In this document: one piece after another, positions 9,480-18,579 of the stretch
Layout of the letters: each line of letters opens with the position of its first letter
Numbering within the stretch: position 1 is the stretch's first letter
DNA from: Serpentinicella sp031432315
GTDB taxonomy: Bacteria > Bacillota > Clostridia > Peptostreptococcales > Natronincolaceae
Assembly: GCF_031432315.1 (NCBI RefSeq)
Contig: NZ_JAVKGO010000004.1
Span: 1 to 64,000, forward strand
Length of the DNA stretch: 64,000 nucleotides
Direction: 5' to 3'
Position numbers and translations under genes: made by a program
Notes under the pieces: model-generated
The model's input: the letters and a program-made list of their open reading frames with translations, nothing else
The model's database searches: none
Told to the model about the DNA's origin: nothing

Positions 9480-10787
9480 CTATAACAATTCGATATTATC
9501 ACGTTTATCTATTTGTTTCATTGCGTTCTTTGTATCAAAGATTGCTTTTGCATGTTTCTGGATAAAGTCATAATCAACATTCGTGTGCGCTGTTGTTACA
9601 ATAACAAGATCTGCACTTTCAATTAGTTCTGCAGTTAATTCAGGTTCTCCTTTTTTAACAACACCATGCTCATGATATTCGGAAACAAAAGGATCAAAGT
9701 AAACTATTTCAGCACCTTCTTTTTCAAGTTCTTCAATTACTCTAATAGCAGGACTTTCTCTATAATCATCAATATCTTGTTTATAAGCTACTCCTAGGAT
9801 TAATATTCTTGAGGCACTCATTGCTTTCTTAAATCTGTTTAGGATTTTACTAGCCCTTTCAGCACAGTATTCAGGCATTCTATCATTTACCATCATCGAA
9901 GACTCTATCATTGATGTATGGAAACCATATTCTCTAGCCTTCCAAGATAAATAGTAAGGATCTAATGGTATGCAGTGTCCACCAAGTCCAGGTCCGGGAT
10001 AAAAAGCTTGGAATCCATAAGGTTTAGACTTGGCCGCATCAACTACTTCCCAGAAGTTAATACCCATCCTATTGCTAAGAATAGCAAGTTCATTGACAAG
10101 ACCAATGTTCACGTTTCTATAAGTGTTTTCCAATATTTTTTCCATCTCCGCTACAGCTGGAGAAGACACTCTGTGAATTGGAGCTTCAAGAATTGATTCA
10201 TATAGGGCTGCTGCAACATCTGTACATTTAGGCGTAATACCCCCTACAACTTTAGGTGTATTCTTAGTTTTATAAATTAGATTACCAGGGTCTACTCTTT
10301 CAGGTGAAAACGCAAGATAGAAGTCTTCTCCACACTTAAGCCCTGATTTTTCTAGAATTGGCTTTAAAAGTTCCTCTGTTGTTCCTGGATATGTAGTTGA
10401 TTCAAGAATAATCAACATGTCTTTATGCATGTGTGGAACAATACTTTCAGCAGATGCCTTAACATAACTTATATCTGGTTGCTGATAAGCGTCCAGTGGT
10501 GTTGGAACAGCAATGCAAACGCAGTCGGCTTTCGCTACTTCTGCAAAGTCCATCGTTGCAGCAAGCAACCCAGAATTCACGATTTGTTCTAAATCCTCAT
10601 TAACAACATCACCAATATAATTTTGGCCATCATTCACCATTTTAACTTTAGATTCTTGTACGTCGAAACCAATAGTTTTAAACCCTGCTTTAGCTTTTTC
10701 AACCGCTAGTGGTAGACCAACATACCCAAGTCCTACAACACCAAGTACCGCAGTTTTGTTTAATAGTTTTTCTTTTAAATTGCTCAT
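9480..10787 (-). CDS. wbpA: WbpA-type UDP-GlcNAc 6-dehydrogenase
   Basis: UDP-sugar dehydrogenase of the UDP-Glc/GDP-Man dehydrogenase family, 435 aa. The NAD site is GVVGLGYVGLPLA near residue 16, and the catalytic Cys is in GPGLGGHCIPLDPYYLSWKA. The spacing and the GHCIPLDP form match WbpA/WbpO-type enzymes that oxidise C6 of UDP-N-acetylhexosamines. A C-terminal domain (residues 320-430) completes the fold. It begins 2 bp after the wbpI stop. The product UDP-GlcNAcA would feed WbpB. Confidence 0.9.
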   Translation of the reverse strand: MSNLKEKLLNKTAVLGVVGLGYVGLPLAVEKAKAGFKTIGFDVQESKVKMVNDGQNYIGDVVNEDLEQIVNSGLLAATMDFAEVAKADCVCIAVPTPLDAYQQPDISYVKASAESIVPHMHKDMLIILESTTYPGTTEELLKPILEKSGLKCGEDFYLAFSPERVDPGNLIYKTKNTPKVVGGITPKCTDVAAALYESILEAPIHRVSSPAVAEMEKILENTYRNVNIGLVNELAILSNRMGINFWEVVDAAKSKPYGFQAFYPGPGLGGHCIPLDPYYLSWKAREYGFHTSMIESSMMVNDRMPEYCAERASKILNRFKKAMSASRILILGVAYKQDIDDYRESPAIRVIEELEKEGAEIVYFDPFVSEYHEHGVVKKGEPELTAELIESADLVIVTTAHTNVDYDFIQKHAKAIFDTKNAMKQIDKRDNIELL

Positions 10788-10789
10788 AA

Positions 10790-11887
10790 TTAAATTCCCC
10801 CTTTTTTAATTGCTTCACATATATATTTAGCTGTATGTCCATCCCCAAATAGATCTGGTTGCGGATGATTAAAGCAAGTTAACTTTCTAGTTACCGTACT
10901 TGTAATCGAATCCTCATCAGTAGGGCTTAATACATTCCAATCATTAATTAATGTTTCTACCCATTCAGTCTGATCTCTCAGTGTTGTACATGGTGTTTTA
11001 AGATAATAGGCTTCTTTCTGCAATCCTCCAGAATCAGTTACTACCATATAGGCATTAGATGTTAAATAGAGCATTAATAAGTAACCTATCGGCTTGATAA
11101 TTATGATATTACTGAAGTCAATTTCTAAATCCTCAATTAATTTCTTAGTTCTTGGATGCAAAGGTAACAATACAGGCTTCTCCAACTTACTAAATGCTTT
11201 AAAAATATTTACAAGTTTATCTGGATTATCAGTGTTTTCCGCCCTATGAATCGTTGCTAAGTAGTACTCTTTTTCATTCAGTTTTCTTATGCTACCATTT
11301 TCTTTTACTAATTCGTCAAACCATTTTCCATTAACGTATTTTTGCTCAGAAATATTAATATTTCTAATTACTGTATCGTACATGATATCCCCAGTATTAA
11401 CTACGCCAGTTGTAATACCTTCCTCACTGAGGTTTTTAACCGCCGTTTGAGTCGGGCAGAGTAGCATGTCTGAAATATGATCCGTTAAAATCCTATTTTG
11501 TTCTTCTGGCATTAGCTTATTATAACTACGAAGTCCAGCTTCAACATGGTATACAGGGATATGTAGCTTGCTTGCTGCTAGCGCCCCTGCTAAGGTAGAA
11601 TTAGTATCACCATAAACAAGCAGCCCATCAGGCTTCTCTTTTAGAATTATTTCTTCTATGCCCTCCAGCATCTTTGCAGTTTGCTTACCATGACTACCAG
11701 ATCCAACCCCTAAGTTATAGTCAGGTTTTGGTATGCCTAGCTCTTCAAAAAAAACATCCGACATATTCGCATCATAATGCTGGCCTGTGTGCACAAGAAT
11801 TTCTTGGTTATTTTTTCTAAACTCTTCCGAAAAAGGTGCGGCCTTTATGAATTGTGGCCGTGCACCAATTATTGTAATCAATTTCAC
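10790..11887 (-). CDS. wbpI: WbpI/WecB-like UDP-sugar 2-epimerase
   Basis: Non-hydrolysing UDP-N-acetylhexosamine 2-epimerase family. It has IIGARPQFIKA at the N-terminus, HTGQHYDANMSDVFFEELGI, YGDTNSTLAGALAA, HRAENTDNPDK and TDSGGLQKEA. In my memory of the family these details are closer to WbpI (which epimerises UDP-GlcNAc(3NAc)A to the ManNAc isomer) than to plain WecB, and the neighbours WbpA-B-D-E support this. The open frame begins at an ATG at 11902, but GGGAGG followed by 7 nt points to the GTG at 11887 (VKLITIIG) as the start. First gene of the five-gene UDP-sugar block. Confidence 0.88.
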   Translation of the reverse strand: MKLITIIGARPQFIKAAPFSEEFRKNNQEILVHTGQHYDANMSDVFFEELGIPKPDYNLGVGSGSHGKQTAKMLEGIEEIILKEKPDGLLVYGDTNSTLAGALAASKLHIPVYHVEAGLRSYNKLMPEEQNRILTDHISDMLLCPTQTAVKNLSEEGITTGVVNTGDIMYDTVIRNINISEQKYVNGKWFDELVKENGSIRKLNEKEYYLATIHRAENTDNPDKLVNIFKAFSKLEKPVLLPLHPRTKKLIEDLEIDFSNIIIIKPIGYLLMLYLTSNAYMVVTDSGGLQKEAYYLKTPCTTLRDQTEWVETLINDWNVLSPTDEDSITSTVTRKLTCFNHPQPDLFGDGHTAKYICEAIKKGGI

Positions 11888-12019
11888 TTCGAAGCCTCCC
11901 ATACTATTAATCTTATATTAATTTTTAGCATTTTAAAAGCAATTAAAGTATGCAATGTCCATACCAAGTTAAGTATCTGTTTTTCTGTTCAACTACTATT
12001 TTTGTATAAGCTCATAAAA

Positions 12020-12949
12020 TCATTTTTTCCTTTCTCTTTTAGGCAGTGTCCTTAGAATGAAACATCTCCCTTCTATTATGCAATCAATTGGCGATGACAC
12101 AAACATAATTACGACATTTTTTAAAGCTCTAAAGTATTGCTTATTTCGCTTATAAGCCATTGTCATTACTGCATAATGCCTAAATCTTATAAACATCTTC
12201 TCTCTTGTTGTAAAAATATTAAAATATTTCTTCTTAAATTCAAAAAGCTCATTTTCTCCAATTATTTTATTCTTTCCTTGGGAAATCCCACCTTTATTAT
12301 GTCTATATGCTCTAACATCACACTCTGGGAAATAGCAAATTTTCAAATCATTTTCTATTGATTTCAGCATTAAATAGAACTCTTGTCCCATCTTTACATC
12401 TTCAAAACCACCAATTTCTTTGAGTTTACTAGCTTTATACATAAAAGTTGGTGTCCCTGTTAGATGTCTCATAATATGATACTTTAAAAGCCCTTGTTTG
12501 TCGAAGCTATTTAATTTAGGATATTCACGATAATCTATAACAACTTTATTATCATTAACTAATTTCAAATCTGTAAATGACATATCACAATTTTTCTCTA
12601 TCATAAAATTTAATTGTTTCTCAACTTTTTTAGTCAAATACTCATCATCGTCATCTAAAAATGTAATAAAATCTCCTGTCGCTACATTTATTCCATTATT
12701 CCGCGCTAAAGCCCCCCCCATATTCGTTTCATTCACATAATAAATAACATCAGAATCGTTGGTGTATTGTTTCATAAAATCCATCATTCTTTTTCTATAT
12801 TCAGAACCTGGTGGATTATCATCAACAACAATTATCTCAGTATTCTTATAAGTTTGATTCTTAACCGAATTTATAGCCCTTAATAGATACTTAACCTCAC
12901 GTTTATATGTTGGTATAATCACACTCACTCTCGTACTAGACTTAATCAT
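12020..12949 (-). CDS. Glycosyltransferase family 2
   Basis: A 309-aa GT-A enzyme. SVIIPTYKREVKYLLRAINS is at the N-terminus, the nucleotide-binding VVDDNPPG follows, then the metal-binding FLDDDDEYL (DxD) near residue 96, and the acceptor region GGFEDVKMGQEFYLML. The C-terminal segment is basic with a hydrophobic patch. The start has a good GGGGGAG ribosome site 9 nt upstream. It probably adds a sugar to the repeat unit. A decayed GT2 remnant lies immediately upstream. Confidence 0.87.
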   Translation of the reverse strand: MIKSSTRVSVIIPTYKREVKYLLRAINSVKNQTYKNTEIIVVDDNPPGSEYRKRMMDFMKQYTNDSDVIYYVNETNMGGALARNNGINVATGDFITFLDDDDEYLTKKVEKQLNFMIEKNCDMSFTDLKLVNDNKVVIDYREYPKLNSFDKQGLLKYHIMRHLTGTPTFMYKASKLKEIGGFEDVKMGQEFYLMLKSIENDLKICYFPECDVRAYRHNKGGISQGKNKIIGENELFEFKKKYFNIFTTREKMFIRFRHYAVMTMAYKRNKQYFRALKNVVIMFVSSPIDCIIEGRCFILRTLPKRERKK

Positions 12950-12998
12950 TTATTCATACTCCCCCTTTCTCTATTTTCTTCTAGCTATTAACTCATTC

Positions 12999-13234
12999 CT
13001 ATATTTTTTTATACCCTTTGTTATTTGCCTTCCTAGCAAATAAATCGAAATCGTTTGATTCATAATGATTTATGATTTTATCTAGCTCCACGTATATTGG
13101 TCCATCCTTAACAAACACTATCTCTTCAGAAGATTGTGTTTGATTGACGTACTCTCAATACCTGCTTTGTAATAATCAGGTTTTTCTTGTGTATATGCAC
13201 ACATTAAAACGCTGTAATTTTCATCTACCATCAT
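12999..13234 (-). pseudogene. GT2 glycosyltransferase remnant
   Basis: Translation from the ATG at 13234 gives MMVDENYSVLMCAYTQEKPDYY, then a frameshift leads into EYVNQTQSSEEIVFVKDGPI, followed by VELDKIINHYES and a GT2-like C-terminal scrap ending GYKKI at the stop 12999-13001. The pattern (SVLM..Y..E.P.Y...IES..NQT...EIV.VKDGP) is the start of a GT2 transferase. At least one frameshift and a large internal deletion leave only about 75 codons. It begins 4 bp after the stop of the epimerase gene, so it was once a normal operon member. Confidence 0.75.
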
Positions 13235-13237
13235 TAG

Positions 13238-14086
13238 CTAGGTCCTACCTTCTGTCTTCGCTAATGATACACTTAACCCACAAACTCTATAATCATTCTC
13301 GTACTCAGACATATTCATGTCATACACCAAGTCACCAAATACCTTATTCACTGTACTTACATTCAGCAGCCTTAATAATGGATTAAATAACTTAGTCGTC
13401 ATAATCTTCTTTCCATGAACTTCAGCAATTAACCTCACTATCTCGCTAGTGTTTACATACTCAGCATTCTGTGGAAAGAATAATCCTCCACTTCTGTTAT
13501 CGATGAGTTGCTTAACAAGCTCTGATAAGTTGTCTATGTAGATCATACTGCGCTTATTATCTACCTTTGGAAAAATTGGAGTCTTAAGAGCTAGACCAAC
13601 TAATCTTGGATAGTTGCCTCTACATCCCTTTCCATAGACCATAGGCGGCCTTAAAGTCGCTACAATAAACGAATCATCTTGTAGTTTATTGATAAGCCCT
13701 TCTGCTTCAATCTTCGACTTTCCATAAGCGCTATCTGGCTTGAGTGGTGTGTCTATATCGATAACGCCATTCTCAATACCATAAACGCTCATTGAACTTA
13801 GAAAAATAAACTGCTCTACTCTATCTTGTTTTGCTTTTTGAGCAGCTTCATAGGCCAAATCCCTGTTTACTTTATAATAAAGATCCTGATTATCACATGT
13901 TTCTTTTATATGAGCTATCCCAGCTACATGAAATACTACATCATATGAACTGAAGTCCTTCTCTTTCCAAGAGTTATCCTTCATATCAATGGTGTCTACT
14001 TTATATTTAGTGGGTTCTTTTAATAGCCAGTTCTCTAGGCTTGTCCCTATGTAGCTGTTTTTACCAGTGATTATAACTCGCTTCAT
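13238..14086 (-). CDS. WbpV-like NAD-dependent sugar epimerase/reductase
   Basis: Extended short-chain dehydrogenase. The N-terminus IITGKNSYIGTSLENWLL is a variant NAD-binding loop, DVVFHVAGIAH follows, and the catalytic YGKSKIEAE (YxxxK) lies near residue 140. It is only about 280 aa and ends soon after a YDMNMSEYENDYRV segment that is typical near the end of WbpV/TuaA-linked epimerases. Together with the membrane 4,6-dehydratase upstream it should form UDP-QuiNAc- or UDP-FucNAc-type 6-deoxy sugars. GAGGTG is better spaced for the second ATG (14086) than the first (14092). Confidence 0.8.
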   Translation of the reverse strand: MKRVIITGKNSYIGTSLENWLLKEPTKYKVDTIDMKDNSWKEKDFSSYDVVFHVAGIAHIKETCDNQDLYYKVNRDLAYEAAQKAKQDRVEQFIFLSSMSVYGIENGVIDIDTPLKPDSAYGKSKIEAEGLINKLQDDSFIVATLRPPMVYGKGCRGNYPRLVGLALKTPIFPKVDNKRSMIYIDNLSELVKQLIDNRSGGLFFPQNAEYVNTSEIVRLIAEVHGKKIMTTKLFNPLLRLLNVSTVNKVFGDLVYDMNMSEYENDYRVCGLSVSLAKTEGRT

Positions 14087-14130
14087 TATCATTTCACCTC
14101 GTTATAGTTGGACAGTTGGTCAGTTGGCTA

Positions 14131-14200
14131 TAAACAATAGTTCAGCAGTTGTTTATCAATAGTTAAACAATTGTTTAACCATAGTTTAGCTATTGTTTCA
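14131..14200 (+). repeat. 11-bp unit array A
   Basis: About six tandem 11-bp units of the AACNNTNGTT type. They overlap the 3' end of the sugar transferase gene and supply its last codons and stop (14190-14192). Preceded by GTTGG tracts (gttggacagttggtcagttgg). Confidence 0.8.
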
Positions 14201-14816
14201 ATGACTCTTCTTTATCAGCTTTTTTCTTTCCAGTCCCGCCTTCAACAACACCATCGCTTCCAAGAACACTGAATATTGTCCCAAAGAAGCATCTGACATC
14301 CATTATGAATCCAATCTTCTCAGCGTACTTCCCATCAAGTTTTGCCTTCACATCAATCTCAAGTTCGTCTCTGCCGTTAATTTGTGCCCATCCTGTTAGG
14401 CCTACTGGTACATCGTTGGCTTTGTACTTATCTCTTTCTTTAATCAGGTCATATTGGTTCCAAAGGGCTGGTCTTGGACCGATAATGCTCATATCTCCTT
14501 TTAGGATATTTATAATTTGTGGCAGTTCGTCTAAGCTTGTCTTTCTTAAGAACTTACCAACTTTTGTAATCCATTGGTCTGGGTTGTCTAGCAAATGGGT
14601 TGGTGTGTCTTTTGGTGTGTCTATTCTCATGGTTCGAAATTTTAGTATATTAAAATGACTCTTATGGATTCCGACTCTTTTTTGTTTGAAGAGGACGGGA
14701 CCTGGGGAGTCGAGTTTGATTGCTAGTACTAACAATAGTAATAGCGGTGATAGCAAGATAAGGGCTATTAAAGATAATACTATGTCTATTAATCGCTTGA
14801 AATATTTTACATACAT
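14190..14816 (-). CDS. Initiating undecaprenyl-phosphate sugar transferase
   Basis: Bacterial sugar transferase (PF02397 type) that starts the repeat unit by moving a sugar-1-phosphate onto undecaprenyl phosphate. One N-terminal hydrophobic segment (LIDIVLSLIALILLSPLLLL) is followed by GPVLFKQKRVGIH, FKFRTM-like KFRTMRID, and the catalytic region LRKTSLDELPQIINILKGDM with SIIGPRP. At about 208 aa it is a short, single-domain PglC/WbpL-like form. A further 24 codons are open upstream to 14888, but they are encoded by an intergenic 11-bp repeat array. MYVKYFKRLID at 14816 is the family-like start. Confidence 0.9.
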   Translation of the reverse strand: MYVKYFKRLIDIVLSLIALILLSPLLLLLVLAIKLDSPGPVLFKQKRVGIHKSHFNILKFRTMRIDTPKDTPTHLLDNPDQWITKVGKFLRKTSLDELPQIINILKGDMSIIGPRPALWNQYDLIKERDKYKANDVPVGLTGWAQINGRDELEIDVKAKLDGKYAEKIGFIMDVRCFFGTIFSVLGSDGVVEGGTGKKKADKEESLKQ

Positions 14817-14905
14817 ATTTATCACCGTTGAGCAGTTGTTAAACAATTGTTGAACAATCGTTACAAAGCTCTTCCCTTTCATTATCATTTGTTGTGCAAT
14901 AGTTA
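14816..14905 (+). repeat. 11-bp unit array B
   Basis: Units such as gttgagcagtt, gttaaacaatt and gttgaacaatc lie between the four-helix-bundle gene and the sugar transferase. The array provides the upstream region of the transferase and the stop codon (14903-14905) of the four-helix-bundle gene. Confidence 0.8.
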
Positions 14906-15253
14906 AACTATAGTTCTAAGGTAATTGCTCATCTTCACGGACAAATTCTTAACCATTATTATAAATTCATCATATTCACTTTCCTCTATATATCCAAGTT
15001 CTAACGCTATTTCCATCTGACAGACTAGCTCCATCAATGATCCATAAGCTATATTAACAAAATGAGCTTTATCTTTATTGCTTTTTCTACTTGTTCCTTC
15101 AGCAATATTACTTGGTACAGAAACTACTGCTCTATTCATTTGCTGTATGAGTGCATACTTTTCTTCACTTGGAAACTTCTTAGTTAATCTATAATTGAAT
15201 TTAACTATGTCTTTTGCCAGTTGATAGATTTGCAGGTTCTGAAAACTAAACAT
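14903..15253 (-). CDS. Four-helix-bundle protein (S23/IVS family)
   Basis: A 116-aa protein of the 23S-rRNA intervening-sequence/four-helix-bundle family, related in fold to Avd of diversity-generating retroelements. Diagnostic features are QIYQLAKDIVKFNYRLTKKFP, RAVVSVPSNIAEGTSRKS and AYGSLMELVCQMEIALELG. The RBS AAAGGAGG, 7 nt before the ATG, is strong. The function of free-standing members is not established. It interrupts the polysaccharide operon and is bounded on both sides by 11-bp repeat arrays (B and C), which supply its stop codon and part of its leader. Confidence 0.88.
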   Translation of the reverse strand: MFSFQNLQIYQLAKDIVKFNYRLTKKFPSEEKYALIQQMNRAVVSVPSNIAEGTSRKSNKDKAHFVNIAYGSLMELVCQMEIALELGYIEESEYDEFIIMVKNLSVKMSNYLRTIV

Positions 15254-15266
15254 ACCATTACCTCCT

Positions 15267-15350
15267 TTAACAATAGTAGAACTATCATTAAACCATCGTT
15301 AAACAATTGTTTAACTATTGTTTCGCTACTGTTTAACTATTGTTAACCCA
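15267..15350 (+). repeat. 11-bp unit array C
   Basis: About seven 11-bp units (gttaaacaatt, gtttaactatt, gtttcgctact, gtttaactatt). It contains the stop codon of the downstream-facing dehydratase gene (15343-15345), and its other edge carries the RBS of the four-helix-bundle gene. Confidence 0.8.
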
Positions 15351-17235
15351 CTCTCTTAAATGTTGGTACGATCTTTCTGACCATATTTTCTATCAGTGTT
15401 GGGTCTTCTGTTAGTAGTATGGCGCTTAGTTTTGTTAGTTCTTTTTGTAGTTGAACTAGGTCTGTAAATACTGGTTCGCCGATAAATATTTTTCCGTGTT
15501 GGGTATTTTCTAGGCCTTCTTCTGCCATGAGTAGTTCTTCGTATAGTTTTTCTCCTGGTCTTAGGCCGGAGAATTCTATTTTTATGTCTACATCTAGCTC
15601 GAAGCCGGATAGTTGTATTAGGTCCTTTGCTAGGTCTACTATTTTAACTGGGTCTCCCATGTCTAGTACGAATATTTCTCCACCTTTGGCCATTGCTCCT
15701 GCTTGTATTACAAGCTGTACGGCTTCGGGTATGGTCATGAAGTATCTAATTATATCTGGGTGGGTAACGGTTATTGGCCCTCCGGATTCAATTTGTTTTT
15801 TAAATAATGGTATTACACTTCCATTACTACCAAGTACGTTTCCGAAACGTACGGCGACAAACTCTGTTTTGCTTTGTTTGTTCATGGATTGAATAATCAT
15901 TTCTGCTACTCTTTTTGTTGCACCCATAATGTTTGTAGGATTAACGGCTTTGTCTGTTGAAATCAGCACAAATCTTTTTGCTCCGTATTGATCGGCGCAC
16001 TCTGCTACGTTCATTGTACCAAAAACATTGTTTTTAATCGCTTCCGTGGGACTTTTTTCCATAAGGGGCACGTGTTTATGGGCTGCTGCATGGAAAACTA
16101 CGGTTGGATTATAGGTTCTAAATACTTGTTCCAACCTTTTTTTGTCTCTAACTGAGGCGATGATTACTTCTAGATTTAGTTTGTCTTGGTATTTTGTTAC
16201 TAGCTCTTGTTGTATTTCGTATGCGTTGTTTTCATAAATGTCTAGTATAATTAGTTGTTTTGGGTTAAAGCCGGCAATCTGTCTGGATAGCTCGGAGCCT
16301 ATAGACCCGCCCCCACCGGTTACTAGTACAACTTGGTTTGTTATGTAATCACATATGCCTTGAAGATCGACTTCTATTGGTTCTCTGCCAAGAAGGTCTT
16401 CTATTTCTACGTCTCTAATTTCCTTAATGCTGACTTGTTCGCCTATGAGTTCTTTTATTGCTGGCAATGTTTTAAGTTTGCATTTTGTTTCTTTGCATAT
16501 ATCAACAATTTCTTTTATTTCTTTTCTACTGTTATTTGGTATTGCTATAATGATTTCATCTATGTTTTTGTTTTTAACAATTTCATTTATATCTTTTCGT
16601 GTGCCTAATATTGGCACACCGTGAATTCGTCTTTTTTTCTTGGTAGTATCATCGTCTGCTATTGCAACAGGGTACTTATGCATTTGAGGATTGGCATGCA
16701 TTTCTTTAATAATTAATGATCCTGCGGTTCCGCCCCCAACGATAAGTACTCTTTTTCGTTCTAAATCCTCTGTAAAAGCATACTTCATCCTTCTTAAAAA
16801 ACGATATGTAAATCTTACGCCCCCTACAAAAGCAATGCTTAATAGCATAAATAAAATGTAGAAGCTTCGGGGGTATGTTATAGGTAGTATATGATATATT
16901 CCAAAAAGGGCTGTACTTCCCACAAAGGAAGAAAACACTATTAGGAACAGTTCTTCTACACTTGCATATCTCCAAACACTTTGGTAGAGATTTGATAAAT
17001 AGAATGCTGTTATCATAACCACGGTTGTAGGTATGATAGACTGACTAAAGCTACTCATATATTGACTTGGTATATCAAAGTCAAAACGTAGAAGTAATGC
17101 TGATAAAGCCGCCAGATTCACTAAGAATATGTCAATAAGGGCTAAAATTAGCTTTCTATGTTTTAATTTTATTTTTTTTCGTTCGCAGTTGTCTTCATGG
17201 TTATCGCTTTTTAAGCTAGATATGTCTGAAGCCAT
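15343..17235 (-). CDS. Membrane UDP-GlcNAc 4,6-dehydratase (CapD/WbpM family)
   Basis: Large FlaA1/CapD/WbpM-type protein of about 630 aa. Four N-terminal membrane helices are followed by a CoA-binding-like Rossmann domain (LIVGGGTAGSLIIKE) and a C-terminal NAD-dependent dehydratase domain with VTGGGGSIGSELSRQI, HAAAHKHVPLME and STDKAVNPTNIMGATKRVAE. Such enzymes make UDP-4-keto-6-deoxy-HexNAc. The downstream WbpV-like reductase and the initiating transferase form the usual trio. The ATG at 17235 has AAGGGGG 6 nt upstream and is preferred to the in-frame ATG at 17268. The stop codon lies within repeat array C. Confidence 0.9.
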   Translation of the reverse strand: MASDISSLKSDNHEDNCERKKIKLKHRKLILALIDIFLVNLAALSALLLRFDFDIPSQYMSSFSQSIIPTTVVMITAFYLSNLYQSVWRYASVEELFLIVFSSFVGSTALFGIYHILPITYPRSFYILFMLLSIAFVGGVRFTYRFLRRMKYAFTEDLERKRVLIVGGGTAGSLIIKEMHANPQMHKYPVAIADDDTTKKKRRIHGVPILGTRKDINEIVKNKNIDEIIIAIPNNSRKEIKEIVDICKETKCKLKTLPAIKELIGEQVSIKEIRDVEIEDLLGREPIEVDLQGICDYITNQVVLVTGGGGSIGSELSRQIAGFNPKQLIILDIYENNAYEIQQELVTKYQDKLNLEVIIASVRDKKRLEQVFRTYNPTVVFHAAAHKHVPLMEKSPTEAIKNNVFGTMNVAECADQYGAKRFVLISTDKAVNPTNIMGATKRVAEMIIQSMNKQSKTEFVAVRFGNVLGSNGSVIPLFKKQIESGGPITVTHPDIIRYFMTIPEAVQLVIQAGAMAKGGEIFVLDMGDPVKIVDLAKDLIQLSGFELDVDIKIEFSGLRPGEKLYEELLMAEEGLENTQHGKIFIGEPVFTDLVQLQKELTKLSAILLTEDPTLIENMVRKIVPTFKRVG

Positions 17236-17325
17236 CTTAATCCCCCTTACTGCATTAATCTTTTTCAACTTATTGATTTATTTCTCATTTAGACTTTTGG
17301 TTAAAATATAATTAATTTGTACTTA

Positions 17326-18579
17326 TCAATGAGTGACTTGGGAAGCTTTTTCTTCTTCTTTGTCTTTCCCTGTACTTTCCCAGTACTCAATGAAAAACGC
17401 TAAAAATCCGCCAAGCATAACACCTAATACTAGGGCAATCGCGATATTTAGTGTTTTATTTGGTCCAGTAGGTATGCTAGAAGGATATGCTTCTGAAATC
17501 ACGGAAATAGTTTGCTCGCCTATTTCAGTAGATTCCGCTACTCTTAACTCTTCGTACTTTTTCACAAATGCGTCATATGTATTTTGTGCTAAATCCACTC
17601 TTTGCTCTATTAACCTTTGTTGGTACCTTTTATCTTGTAACTCTATTTGAATCTCTTCAATTTCACTTTGTAGTTGGGTTATGTGTCTTTGAAACTGATT
17701 AATATTTGCTTCTACTTCTGCTAGTTCTACTTTAAGTATGGTTTCTGTGTTTTCAAGGGTTATGCTTTGGGTATTTGAAAATGAAGTAGTTGTATCTTCC
17801 TCTGCCTCATTATTGTTTCTTACAATCATTTGGTCTCTTGTTTGGGCTTGGGCTTCAGCTACGTCTATACTTGCTTTTAATGCTTCTCTTCTTATTTGCG
17901 CATCTGTTAGACTTGTTTTAAAATTTGTGATTTGTTCTAATCTCGCTTCTAGCTCCATTGTTAACTCAGAAACCCCTCTTGGCTCTGATAAAAAGTCTTT
18001 TAATTCATCTAATGCTTCTTCTAGCTGTTGTCTCTCGTTTGTCATTTGATTTAAAATAAACTCTGAAGATTTTGTCGCATGGCCTTGGGCATTTTTTGAC
18101 ACGAAACTAACAAAGTTTTTACCTAATTGATTGACAATTCTGGCTGCTTGTTCAGGGTCTGAATGACGCATACTTATTGTAATAAGATTTGTGTCACTTA
18201 CAGTCTCTAAATTTATGTTTCTGGCTAAACGCTCGTGGTCGTATTGTTCTTCAAGTCCTAGGTCTTTGATTGTCTGTTTCATAACAACAGGAGACATAAT
18301 TTGCTGTCTAAAAGTCTCTAAGGTCATACTAGGGTATCTAGATACTGAGTCTAATAAAGTATTTATATCACCGTCGATTCTATTTGGCTGAACTCGATCT
18401 ACAAAGTTAGACGCCATTAGTACCATTTTTGTTTCATAAACCGGTGTTACTATAACAAAGCTATAAAAAACTGACATTACTACTGCGATTAATGTTACAA
18501 TTGCAATTAATACTTTCCTCTTTATAACAATCTCTATTAGTTCTCTCAGGCTAATTTCTTGTTCCATTTCTCGTTCCAT
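17326..18579 (-). CDS. Wzz/GumC-like chain-length regulator
   Basis: Polysaccharide co-polymerase of 417 aa. It has a Wzz-type N-terminal domain (ISLRELIEIVIKRKVLIAIV...) with a first membrane helix at about residues 20-45, a long periplasm-type coiled coil (residues 170-340), the P-rich segment SEAYPSSIPTGPNK and a second membrane helix near 375-398. There is no fused or adjacent tyrosine kinase in the window, unlike many Firmicutes capsule operons. AGGAGG precedes the ATG. It is the first gene of the polysaccharide operon. Confidence 0.88.
   Translation of the reverse strand: MEREMEQEISLRELIEIVIKRKVLIAIVTLIAVVMSVFYSFVIVTPVYETKMVLMASNFVDRVQPNRIDGDINTLLDSVSRYPSMTLETFRQQIMSPVVMKQTIKDLGLEEQYDHERLARNINLETVSDTNLITISMRHSDPEQAARIVNQLGKNFVSFVSKNAQGHATKSSEFILNQMTNERQQLEEALDELKDFLSEPRGVSELTMELEARLEQITNFKTSLTDAQIRREALKASIDVAEAQAQTRDQMIVRNNNEAEEDTTTSFSNTQSITLENTETILKVELAEVEANINQFQRHITQLQSEIEEIQIELQDKRYQQRLIEQRVDLAQNTYDAFVKKYEELRVAESTEIGEQTISVISEAYPSSIPTGPNKTLNIAIALVLGVMLGGFLAFFIEYWESTGKDKEEEKASQVTH

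Noticed and set aside
14817..14888. N-terminal extension of the sugar transferase
   Set aside because: These 24 codons are encoded by an 11-bp repeat array; family members begin at the MYVKYFKRLID-like segment.
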